In this document: piece after piece, positions 57,585 to 64,000 of the stretch
Numbering within the stretch: the first letter of the stretch is position 1
Layout of the letters: every line of letters starts with the position of its first letter
NCBI RefSeq assembly: GCF_009674565.1
Contig: NZ_WKJL01000006.1
Span: 1 to 64,000 of the forward strand
DNA: 64,000 nt
Origin: Duganella aquatilis
Lineage (GTDB): Bacteria > Pseudomonadota > Gammaproteobacteria > Burkholderiales > Burkholderiaceae_D
Direction of reading: 5' to 3'
Notes under the pieces: generated by a model
The model's database searches: none
Seen by the model: the letters and a program-made list of their open reading frames with translations, nothing else
Told to the model about the DNA's origin: nothing
Made by a program: the position numbers and the translations under genes

Positions 57585-59210
57585 ATGCCTGCTTTTCTCC
57601 GTTCCAGGAACGCGCTGTACCTGCTTGCCGCCTTCTTCATTCTCTTTTCCCTGCTGGTGCTGGATGTGCGTACCCTGATTCCGCCGGACGAAGGCCGTTA
57701 TGCGGAAATGGCGCGCGAGATGCTGCTCAGCGGCGACTGGGTCACCACGCGCCTGAACGGCATCAAGTACTTCGAGAAGCCGCCGCTGCACACCTGGATG
57801 AGCGCCGTCGCTTTCGGGCTGTTCGGCATCGGCGAATGGCAGGCGCGCCTGTGGAACGGCGTATGCGGGATCGGCGGCGTGCTGATGGTCGCCTACACCG
57901 GCCAGCGCGTGTTCGGCGGCCGCGCCGGCCTGTATGGCGCCATGGTGCTGGCTTCCATGCTGTTCTGGGCGGCGGCGTCGCAATTCAATTCGCTGGACCT
58001 GCCGGTGGCCGCCACCATGACGCTGGCCCTGTGCGCGCTGCTGATCGCACAGCAGGACGGCGCCGATGTGGCGCAGCGCCGCCGCTGGATGCTGCTGTGC
58101 TGGGCCGCCATGGCGCTGTCGCTGCTGGCCAAGGGCCTGATCGGCATCGTGCTGCCGGGCGGCGTGCTGCTGGTGTACGCGCTGGTGAGCGGCGACCGTG
58201 GCATCTGGCGTCGCCTGCATCCCGTGACCGGACTGGCGCTGTTCCTGCTGTTGTCGCTGCCGTGGTTCCTGCTGGTGGCGGCGCGCAATCCCGAGCAGCC
58301 GCAGTTCTTCTTCATCCACGAGCACTGGGACCGGTTCTTCCTGAAGACGCACCACCGCGAAGGGCCGTGGTACTACTTCCTGGTGCTGCTGGTGCCGGCC
58401 ACCATGCCGTGGTTGCTCACGCTGCCGGCCAGCCTGGCCGCCGCGCGCATGCGCGTGGCCGGACGCTTCCAGGCGCCGTTGCTGCTGCTGGTGTGGACCG
58501 CTTTCATCCTGCTGTTCTTCAGCTATTCCAGCTCCAAGCTGCCGGGCTATATGCTGCCGGTGTTCCCGGCGATGGCGCTGTTGGCGGGCGTCTACCTGGA
58601 ACGGGCTTCGCGCAAGGCCGCGCTGGCGCCGGCGGGGCTGCTGATCGTCGTCGGCGTCGTCGGGCTGGCGTGCATGCCGTTGATCACGGTGGTCGACAGG
58701 CTGTTGCTGGGCGCCGGCTTTGCCGCCGCCATCATCTGCGGTGCGGCGGCGTGGCTGGCCGAATGGCGCGGACAGCGCGCCGGCATGGTGCTGCTGGCGG
58801 CGCTGGGCGGCTGGATGCTGACGCAACTGAGCATGGCTTCCTACGAGCCGGCAGGCCGCCATCAGGCTGGGCGCGACGCGGCGCTGAGCATCCGCGCCGA
58901 ACTGAAACCGGATACGCCGGTTTACTCGGTCGGCACGTATGAGCAGTCGATGACGTTCTACATGCATCACATCGTGATCCCGGTGCATTACACCGGCGAG
59001 CTGGATTTCGGCCTGCAGCAGGAATCCTGGCGCGGCGTCGCGTCGATGGATGAATTCTATGGTCGCTGGCTGCTGAGCGCCGGCCGTGGCGTGCCGCAAT
59101 ACGCCATCGTCCGCGAAGACCTGTATGGCGTCATGCGTCTGCGCGGCTTGCCGATGATCGAACGTGCACGTGGTGACGGCGTGGTTGTGGTGACATCGCC
59201 GTTGAAATAG
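57585..59210 (+). CDS. ArnT-like/PMT-family membrane glycosyltransferase
   Basis: A 541-residue protein with about twelve hydrophobic helices. The first periplasmic loop holds the PMT/ArnT-type motif IPPDEGRYAEMAREML (residues 32-47) with the catalytic-type Asp-Glu pair. EKPPLHTWMSAVAFGLFG, SSSKLPGYMLPVFPAMALLAG and a soluble C-terminal domain follow. ArnT moves 4-amino-4-deoxy-L-arabinose from undecaprenyl phosphate to lipid A. The ArnA-dehydrogenase-like gene and a PmrAB-like pair 2-4 kb downstream support such a role. Other lipid-linked sugars are possible. Confidence 0.88.
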   Translation: MPAFLRSRNALYLLAAFFILFSLLVLDVRTLIPPDEGRYAEMAREMLLSGDWVTTRLNGIKYFEKPPLHTWMSAVAFGLFGIGEWQARLWNGVCGIGGVLMVAYTGQRVFGGRAGLYGAMVLASMLFWAAASQFNSLDLPVAATMTLALCALLIAQQDGADVAQRRRWMLLCWAAMALSLLAKGLIGIVLPGGVLLVYALVSGDRGIWRRLHPVTGLALFLLLSLPWFLLVAARNPEQPQFFFIHEHWDRFFLKTHHREGPWYYFLVLLVPATMPWLLTLPASLAAARMRVAGRFQAPLLLLVWTAFILLFFSYSSSKLPGYMLPVFPAMALLAGVYLERASRKAALAPAGLLIVVGVVGLACMPLITVVDRLLLGAGFAAAIICGAAAWLAEWRGQRAGMVLLAALGGWMLTQLSMASYEPAGRHQAGRDAALSIRAELKPDTPVYSVGTYEQSMTFYMHHIVIPVHYTGELDFGLQQESWRGVASMDEFYGRWLLSAGRGVPQYAIVREDLYGVMRLRGLPMIERARGDGVVVVTSPLK

Positions 59211-59236
59211 TTCCCCTTTTCGCGTCTCGCTTGGCA
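59209..59236 (+). repeat. leader element, copy 2 (before the second Fur-family gene)
   Basis: This is the second copy of the element at 54527-54554, beginning at the stop codon of the ArnT-like gene. It shares GTTCCC, a T run and CTCGCTTGGCA with the first copy and ends 13 bp before the Fur-family start codon at 59250. Confidence 0.55.
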
Positions 59237-59249
59237 AAGGAGGGAAAGG

Positions 59250-59738
59250 ATGCAACCGATGCTCTTACCATGTGCAATACCACCCGAATGGGACAACGAT
59301 CCAGTCGGCCGGCGCGTGCAGGAGTGGATGCGTAAAACGCCGCTGCGCCTGACGATAGGCCGCATGGCGGTGGTCAAGGTGCTGGCGCAGGCCCAAACAC
59401 CGGTGGACGCCGAAGCGGTGCTGCGCGGGCTGGTGGAGCAGGGCAACCCGACCAGTCTGGCCACCGTCTACCGCATTCTCAAGGAACTGGAACAGCACGC
59501 GCTGGTGGAACGCGAATGGCACCACAATTCGCTGGGCACCCGTTCGTGCTACGCAGTCAAGCTTGGACCGCAGCACAAGCGCGCCTGCTGTTTTCAGTGC
59601 GATGTCTGCGGCCGGCGGCGCAAGGTGGCCGAACCGGCGCTGGCGACGCAGCTGGCTGCCGCCGCCGAACATGAAGGCTACAACACGCAGCAGGAACTGG
59701 TGGTCGTGTCGCGCTGCGCGGCATGCAGCAAGAACTGA
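59250..59738 (+). CDS. Fur-family regulator without His-rich metal site, copy 2
   Basis: A 162-residue paralogue of the protein at 54597. The N-terminal helix RVQEWMRKTPLRLTIGRMAVVKVLA and the recognition helix PTSLATVYRILKELEQHALV align closely with it. Structural zinc cysteines are kept (FQCDVC and SRCAAC). Where Fur has HHDHLIC it has QHKRACCFQC, so the regulatory histidines are mostly missing, but an extra Cys pair is present. AGGAGGGAAAGG gives a strong ribosome site before the ATG. It converges on piuC, a typical Fur-controlled gene. Confidence 0.88.
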   Translation: MQPMLLPCAIPPEWDNDPVGRRVQEWMRKTPLRLTIGRMAVVKVLAQAQTPVDAEAVLRGLVEQGNPTSLATVYRILKELEQHALVEREWHHNSLGTRSCYAVKLGPQHKRACCFQCDVCGRRRKVAEPALATQLAAAAEHEGYNTQQELVVVSRCAACSKN

Positions 59739-59742
59739 GGAT

Positions 59743-60423
59743 CTAGACTTCGCTCCACTGGCGCAGCAGGTTGTGATAGTGGCCGGTCAGGCCGACCATC
59801 TCGTCGCAGTCGCCCAGGCGCGTGCGCAGCGCCTGGATATTGCGGTCCAGCTCCAGCAGCAGCGCGCGGCGGCCATCGTCGCGCACCATGCTCTGGGTCC
59901 AGAAGAAGGAGCAGACGCGCGCACCGCGCGTGACCGGCTCGACGCGGTGCACGCTGGTAGACGGGTACAGTATCAAGTCGCCCGCCGGCAGCTTCACCTC
60001 ATGCACGCCATAGGCGTCTTCGACGATCAGCTCACCGCCGTCATATTCTTCCGGATCGCACAGGAACAGCGTGGTGGAGACATCGGTGCGCAGCCACTGG
60101 TTGGTGTCGGGGATGCGGCGCATGGAGCCGTCGATGTGATTGCCGTAATGCTCGCCGCCGGCATAGCTGTTGAACAGCGGCGGGCAGGTGCGCAGCGGCA
60201 GCGCGGCCGAGAAGAACAGCGGGCTGTTGGCCAGCGCGTCCAGCACGATCTGGCCCAGTTCGCGCGCCACCGGCGAGGTTTCCGGCAACTGGCGGTTTTG
60301 CTTGACCTTGGCGCCTTGCGTGCCGACGGTGGCGCGGCCATCGACCCAATCGGCTTCGTCGAGGCGGCGGCGGATGAAGGCAACCTGTTCGCGGGTGAGG
60401 ACTTCGGGGATATGCAGCATCAT
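59743..60423 (-). CDS. piuC: PKHD-type Fe(II)/2-oxoglutarate hydroxylase PiuC
   Basis: A 226-residue dioxygenase of the PiuC/YbiX family, found with siderophore receptors (piuA, fiu). The iron ligands H96 and D98 (HYGNHIDG) and H159 ([10 protein letters not shown]), and the 2-oxoglutarate arginine R169, fall at family positions. Length and the C-terminal helical domain ([29 protein letters not shown]) are normal. The ATG at 60423 has GGAG upstream. The substrate is unknown in the family. The partner receptor is likely the catecholate-type one at 55.1 kb. Confidence 0.94.
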   Translation of the reverse strand: MMLHIPEVLTREQVAFIRRRLDEADWVDGRATVGTQGAKVKQNRQLPETSPVARELGQIVLDALANSPLFFSAALPLRTCPPLFNSYAGGEHYGNHIDGSMRRIPDTNQWLRTDVSTTLFLCDPEEYDGGELIVEDAYGVHEVKLPAGDLILYPSTSVHRVEPVTRGARVCSFFWTQSMVRDDGRRALLLELDRNIQALRTRLGDCDEMVGLTGHYHNLLRQWSEV

Positions 60424-60564
60424 GGTGAATCTACTCCGGTTGATAGGCACTGATACGCCTAGCATAATCGAAGACGGCCTGGTTAGCCATGGACCTTTAA
60501 TGTTCCGTTCATGATGGCTCATGCAAAATGGCGAGTTCTCAAGATTAACCCTGATGGTGCAGCA

Positions 60565-61605
60565 GTGAAAAAAGTTCTTATCCTCGGCGTCAACGGCTTT
60601 ATCGGCCACCACCTGTCGAAACGCATTCTGGAAACCACCGACTGGGAGGTGTACGGCATGGACATGAACACCGACCGTATTCCCGATCTGCTGGCGCATC
60701 CGCGCATGCACTTCTTTGAAGGCGACATCACCATCAACAAGGAGTGGGTGGACTATCACGTCAAGAAGTGCGACGTGATTCTGCCGCTGGTTGCCATCGC
60801 CACGCCATCGACTTATGTGAAAGCGCCGCTGCGCGTGTTCGAACTGGACTTCGAGGCCAACCTGCCGATCGTGCGCGCCGCCGCGAGGTACGGCAAGCAT
60901 CTGGTGTTCCCATCGACGTCGGAAGTGTATGGCATGTGCCATGACGAGGAATTCGATCCGGAGAACTCGGAGCTGATCTGCGGCCCGATCAACAAGCCAC
61001 GCTGGATCTATTCCAACGCCAAGCAGCTGATGGACCGTGTGATCTGGGGCTACGGCATGGAAGGCCTGAATTTCACGCTGTTCCGCCCATTTAACTGGAT
61101 CGGCGCCGGCCTGGATTCGATCCACACGCCGAAGGAAGGCTCGTCGCGCGTGGTGACCCAGTTCTTCGGCCACATCGTCCGTGGCGAGAACATCTCGCTG
61201 GTCGACGGCGGTCACCAGAAGCGCGCCTTCACCGACATCGACGACGGCATCGACGCGCTGATGAAGATCATCGAGAACAAGAACGGCGCCGCCACCGGCA
61301 AGATCTACAACATCGGCAACCCGGTCAACAACTACTCGATCCGTGAACTGGCGCGCATGATGCTGGAGCTGGCCGACAAGTACCCGGAGTACGCCGCCGG
61401 CGCCAGCCAGGTCGGCATCGTCGAGACGACGTCCGGCGCCTACTACGGCGCCGGCTACCAGGACGTGCAGAACCGCGTGCCGAAGATCACCAACACCTTC
61501 GAAGAGCTGGATTGGCAGCCCACCACCAGCATGGCCGACGCGCTGAAGAAAATCTTCGATGCTTACCGTGGCCAGGTCGCCGATGCCAGGGCGCTGATGA
61601 ACTAG
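60565..61605 (+). CDS. UDP-glucuronate decarboxylase-type SDR (ArnA C-terminal-like)
   Basis: A 346-residue extended short-chain dehydrogenase. It has the NAD motif [12 protein letters not shown] (5-16), the catalytic [10 protein letters not shown] with Tyr and Lys (YxxxK), and [13 protein letters not shown], which matches the dehydrogenase half of ArnA and bifunctional UDP-4-keto-pentose/UDP-xylose synthases. These convert UDP-glucuronate to UDP-4-keto-pentose or UDP-xylose. The GTG at 60565 begins the family sequence; an ATG at 60511 would add 18 residues without a match. There is no formyltransferase domain. It supports sugar supply for envelope modification. Confidence 0.93.
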   Translation: MKKVLILGVNGFIGHHLSKRILETTDWEVYGMDMNTDRIPDLLAHPRMHFFEGDITINKEWVDYHVKKCDVILPLVAIATPSTYVKAPLRVFELDFEANLPIVRAAARYGKHLVFPSTSEVYGMCHDEEFDPENSELICGPINKPRWIYSNAKQLMDRVIWGYGMEGLNFTLFRPFNWIGAGLDSIHTPKEGSSRVVTQFFGHIVRGENISLVDGGHQKRAFTDIDDGIDALMKIIENKNGAATGKIYNIGNPVNNYSIRELARMMLELADKYPEYAAGASQVGIVETTSGAYYGAGYQDVQNRVPKITNTFEELDWQPTTSMADALKKIFDAYRGQVADARALMN

Positions 61606-61646
61606 GGAGTAAAATACCGTTTGTTCAATGGCATGGGGGTAGCGGC

Positions 61647-62309
61647 GTGCGCCTGCTTCTGGTGGAAGACGATCCGATGATCGGCGAGAGTATCGTGGAT
61701 GGCTTGCGCGGCGAGAACTACGCCGTGGACTGGGTACGCGACGGCCGCGATGCGGAACTGGCGCTGGGCGGTGTCGCCTACGACCTGATGCTGCTGGATC
61801 TGGGCCTGCCGGTCAAGCAGGGCATGGAGGTGCTGCGCTCGGCGCGCACCCGCGGCGACGATCTGCCGGTGCTGATCATCACGGCGCGCGACGGCACGCC
61901 GGCCCGCGTTGAAGGACTGGATGCCGGCGCCGATGACTATCTGGTCAAACCGTTCGACCTGGACGAACTGCTGGCGCGCATCCGCGCGCTGCTGCGGCGC
62001 CGGGTCAATCGCACCCGTTCCGTGGTCGAACATGGCGGCCTGACGCTGGATCTGGCCAGTCACGAGGTGAGCTTCGGCGGCGAACAGGTCAAGCTGTCGG
62101 CGCGCGAGTTTTCCGTGCTGCGCGCCTTGCTGGACAATCCCGGCAGCGTGGTGTCCAAGAGTCAGCTGGAAGAAAAGCTGTACGGCTGGAATACCGAAGT
62201 CGAAAGCAATACCGTCGACGTCTACGTCCACCGCCTGCGCAAGAAATTCGGCGCCGACTTTATCAAGAACGTGCGCGGCGTCGGCTACAAGATTCCGGCG
62301 GCGCCATGA
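61647..62309 (+). CDS. OmpR-family response regulator (PmrA/QseB-like)
   Basis: A 220-residue response regulator beginning at a GTG with a G-rich site upstream. The receiver has D8/D9, the phosphorylation site D51 (LLDLGLP) and the switch Lys in DDYLVKPFD. The winged-helix output domain contains [53 protein letters not shown]. It overlaps the kinase gene by four bases. QseB and PmrA are very alike, so the name is open. The position behind ArnA-like and ArnT-like genes favours control of lipid A modification. Confidence 0.93.
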   Translation: MRLLLVEDDPMIGESIVDGLRGENYAVDWVRDGRDAELALGGVAYDLMLLDLGLPVKQGMEVLRSARTRGDDLPVLIITARDGTPARVEGLDAGADDYLVKPFDLDELLARIRALLRRRVNRTRSVVEHGGLTLDLASHEVSFGGEQVKLSAREFSVLRALLDNPGSVVSKSQLEEKLYGWNTEVESNTVDVYVHRLRKKFGADFIKNVRGVGYKIPAAP

Positions 62310-63589
62310 GCACCATCCGCCGCCAACTGCTGCTTGGCCTGCTGGGTGCGACGCTGTTCTGCACCCTGGGCGCCGGCGCGTCGCTTTATCGCTCGCTGCT
62401 CAACGAGACCAATGAGCTGGCCGATTTGCAGCTGCGCCAACTGGCCGCCACGCTGCCGCATGAATTTGCGCCGGCCGCCGAAGACCCTGAAGAAGAATTT
62501 GTGCTGCAAGCCTGGGACGAAGCCGGCAAGCCGCTGCCGCAGCTGTCGGCGGCCACGCAGCTGCCGCGTTATGCGGTGCAGGGCTATTCGCGGGTGTCGG
62601 CCTACGGCCAGCATTGGCGCCTGTACGGCGAAACGCGGCATGGGCGTTATGTGCAGGTGGCGCAGCCGACGTCGGCGCGCTATCACCTGGCGGCGCAAAT
62701 GGCCTTGCGTGCGGGAGCGCCGCTGCTGGTGTTTGCGCTGCTGTTGGCGGTGCTGATGGTGGCGGTGGTGGGACGTGCGCTGCGGCCGTTGAATCGTCTG
62801 GCGCAGGCGGTGGCGGGGCGGTCGGCTGATACGCTGACGCCATTGGCTGCGGAGCAGGTGCCGCCGGAAATGCGGCCGGTGGTGGAGGCGCTGAATAGCC
62901 TGATGCAGAAATTTGAGGAGGCGCTGACGGCGCAGCGTACATTTGTGGCGGATGCCGCGCATGAACTGCGTTCGCCGTTGACGGCGTTGAAGCTGCAATT
63001 GCAGCTGGTGGAGCGGGCCGGCAGCGACGAGGCGCGGCGCGCGGCGCTGGGCAAGCTGCACGAACGGCTGGATCGCGGGACGCATCTGGTGCAGCAGTTG
63101 TTGAGTCTTGCACGGCATGAGAATGCGCAGGTGGCGGCGCTGCGGCCGGTGGACCTGGGGCTGTTGCTGGAATCGGCGGTGGCGGATCATTCCGCGCTGG
63201 CGGATAGTCGGGCGATTGATCTTGGCGTGGAGACGCCGGCGCAGGTGGTGGTGGCGGCGGACCCGGATGGTTTGCGCGTGCTGCTGAATAACCTGGTGGA
63301 CAATGCGCTGCGGTACACGCAGCAGGGCGGCAGGGTGGATTTGCAGTCGGCTTATGAGAATGGCAGGCCGCTGCTGCGGGTGCGGGACAATGGGCCGGGA
63401 GTGCCGGAGCAGTATCGGGCGCGGTTGTTCGATCGATTCTTCCGGCCGGATGGTAATGATGCCTGGGGGTGTGGTTTGGGCTTGTCGATAGTTCGTAATA
63501 TCGCCGATCACCATCGGGCAGAGATTCGGCTCAGCGATGCGGAGGCGGGGCGAGGGTTATGCGTTACGGTGGTGTTTCCGGCAGCCTGA
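62306..63589 (+). CDS. sensor histidine kinase (PmrB/QseC-like)
   Basis: A 427-residue inner-membrane kinase: TM helix near residues 8-27, a periplasmic sensor of about 110 residues rich in acidic residues (AAEDPEEEFVLQAWDE), a second TM helix (GAPLLVFALLLAVLMVAVVG), a HAMP-like linker, and DAAHELRSPLTALKLQLQLVE with the phosphoacceptor His. ATPase motifs are LLNNLVDNALRYT, RDNGPGVP and GCGLGLSIV. The acidic periplasmic loop resembles PmrB-type sensors of cations or cationic peptides. Overlap with the regulator gene indicates a two-component operon. Confidence 0.93.
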   Translation: MSTIRRQLLLGLLGATLFCTLGAGASLYRSLLNETNELADLQLRQLAATLPHEFAPAAEDPEEEFVLQAWDEAGKPLPQLSAATQLPRYAVQGYSRVSAYGQHWRLYGETRHGRYVQVAQPTSARYHLAAQMALRAGAPLLVFALLLAVLMVAVVGRALRPLNRLAQAVAGRSADTLTPLAAEQVPPEMRPVVEALNSLMQKFEEALTAQRTFVADAAHELRSPLTALKLQLQLVERAGSDEARRAALGKLHERLDRGTHLVQQLLSLARHENAQVAALRPVDLGLLLESAVADHSALADSRAIDLGVETPAQVVVAADPDGLRVLLNNLVDNALRYTQQGGRVDLQSAYENGRPLLRVRDNGPGVPEQYRARLFDRFFRPDGNDAWGCGLGLSIVRNIADHHRAEIRLSDAEAGRGLCVTVVFPAA

Positions 63590-63643
63590 GTATGATGCAG
63601 TAACGGCATGCGGCACCCCTGAAACCCGCACTTCGCTGCTGCC

Positions 63644-63673
63644 AGGGTCTGACCCCGTACGGGGTCAGACCCT
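63644..63673. repeat. 30-bp perfect palindrome after the two-component operon
   Basis: AGGGTCTGACCCC is followed by GTAC and the exact complement, giving 15-bp arms with no gap. A short T run follows on the plus strand. It may serve as a bidirectional terminator between the convergent kinase and outer-membrane genes, or be a dispersed REP-like element. A half copy (GGGTCTGACTC) lies near 12041-12051. Confidence 0.75.
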
Positions 63674-63699
63674 TTTGGTAGGGGGGCTGCAAACTGTTA

Positions 63700-64000
63700 T
63701 TACGCGCCTGGCGGTGGTCCGCCAGCACCTGGGCCGCCAGGACCGCCCGGGCCACCCGGACGTGGCCCCCAGCCTTCTTCACGTTTCTCGGCATTCGACG
63801 CCGTGCCGCCGAAGCGGTACGACAAGCCCACATAAAACACGCGGCCATCGAAGCGACGGGTACTGGTCTCACGCAAGGTATCGCTGTCGATGATGGTCTG
63901 CATCTTGTTGGTATTGAACAGATCCGTCACATTGGCCACCAGCGTCAGTTGCGGCGTCACCGTGTGGCGCCAGCTCATGTTGAAGGTGTGGTTGGCCGAA
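63700..64000 (-). CDS. TonB-receptor-like outer-membrane protein, 5' part outside window
   Basis: Only the last 100 or so residues are present. They read SANHTFNMSWRHTVTPQLTLVANVTDLFNTNKMQTII, then RRFDGRVFYVGLSYRFGG, the closing strands of a TonB-dependent receptor barrel. An unusual Pro/Gly-rich tail follows (GPRPGGPGGPGGPGAGGPPPG) instead of the usual terminal aromatic residue. The frame is open to the right edge. Relatives of the outer-membrane beta-barrel group with such tails occur in this bacterial family. Confidence 0.82.
   Translation of the reverse strand, partial: SANHTFNMSWRHTVTPQLTLVANVTDLFNTNKMQTIIDSDTLRETSTRRFDGRVFYVGLSYRFGGTASNAEKREEGWGPRPGGPGGPGGPGAGGPPPGA

Noticed and set aside
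1..64000. CRISPR arrays, rRNA genes, complete insertion sequences
   Set aside because: No regularly spaced repeats, no rRNA-like segments and no transposase were found on either strand.

Overview
This is a GC-rich, gene-dense chromosomal window. Protein families and gene order fit a betaproteobacterium of the Oxalobacteraceae (Massilia/Duganella/Janthinobacterium type). That placement is inferred from remembered similarity; no search was run. Most of it is ordinary chromosome with short operons on both strands. One tRNA-linked island (about 9.81-15.77 kb) differs in base composition, codon use and gene density.

Region by region. 0-9.7 kb is housekeeping: a partial thiolase and divergent aidB, upp plus an orphan HPt protein, a cold-shock gene, a LysR gene divergent from malate synthase (aceB), then gloB divergent from a degenerate methyltransferase (yafS-like), rnhA and dnaQ, in an order resembling E. 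coli. 9.7-15.8 kb: tRNA-Val(CAC) with a very good promoter, a terminator and a 13-bp direct repeat, then an island. Its left part is a decayed phage-like segment of tiny overlapping reading frames, two visibly broken genes and a tRNA-Gly-like fragment. Its right part holds two tandem paralogous AraC-type regulators, a membrane protein and a lipoprotein. 15.8-24.4 kb: a quinone oxidoreductase, malate:quinone oxidoreductase with a Tat-like N-terminus, an M28 peptidase, and a GGDEF-EAL gene overlapping a PhnD-like binding protein. 24.5-37.7 kb carries glycan-degrading genes (two GH43, one GH2 galactosidase with a divergent LacI regulator and two operators), among which lie mntP with a yybP-ykoY manganese riboswitch, a bestrophin-like channel, a TadE-like protein and a hybrid kinase.

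37.7-40.8 kb is a probable light/oxidative-stress module: an FeS photolyase, a MerR regulator, three tandem 11-bp operator-like repeats and an unusually short FAD/NAD-binding protein. 40.8-43.1 kb is a three-gene inner-membrane iron operon (DUF3649-PepSY-DUF3325) behind a Fur box. 43-50.6 kb holds a frameshifted M20 peptidase, a second hybrid kinase, an aminotransferase homologue lacking its catalytic lysine, a LivK-type binding protein and a hydrolase. 50.6-60.4 kb is an iron-uptake region: FecI-type sigma factor, FecR, a signalling TonB receptor, a catecholate-type receptor, two Fur-family paralogues without the usual His-rich metal site, and PiuC. Interleaved are an ArnT-like glycosyltransferase, an ArnA-dehydrogenase-like protein and a PmrAB/QseBC-like two-component pair that together suggest regulated envelope or lipid A modification. 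The window ends in a partial TonB-receptor-like outer-membrane protein.

The observations I rate highest are the aminotransferase with Gln in place of the PLP lysine, the 11-bp triple repeat with its MerR/photolyase module, the paired atypical Fur-family regulators with a shared leader element, and the island carrying the paralogous AraC pair.
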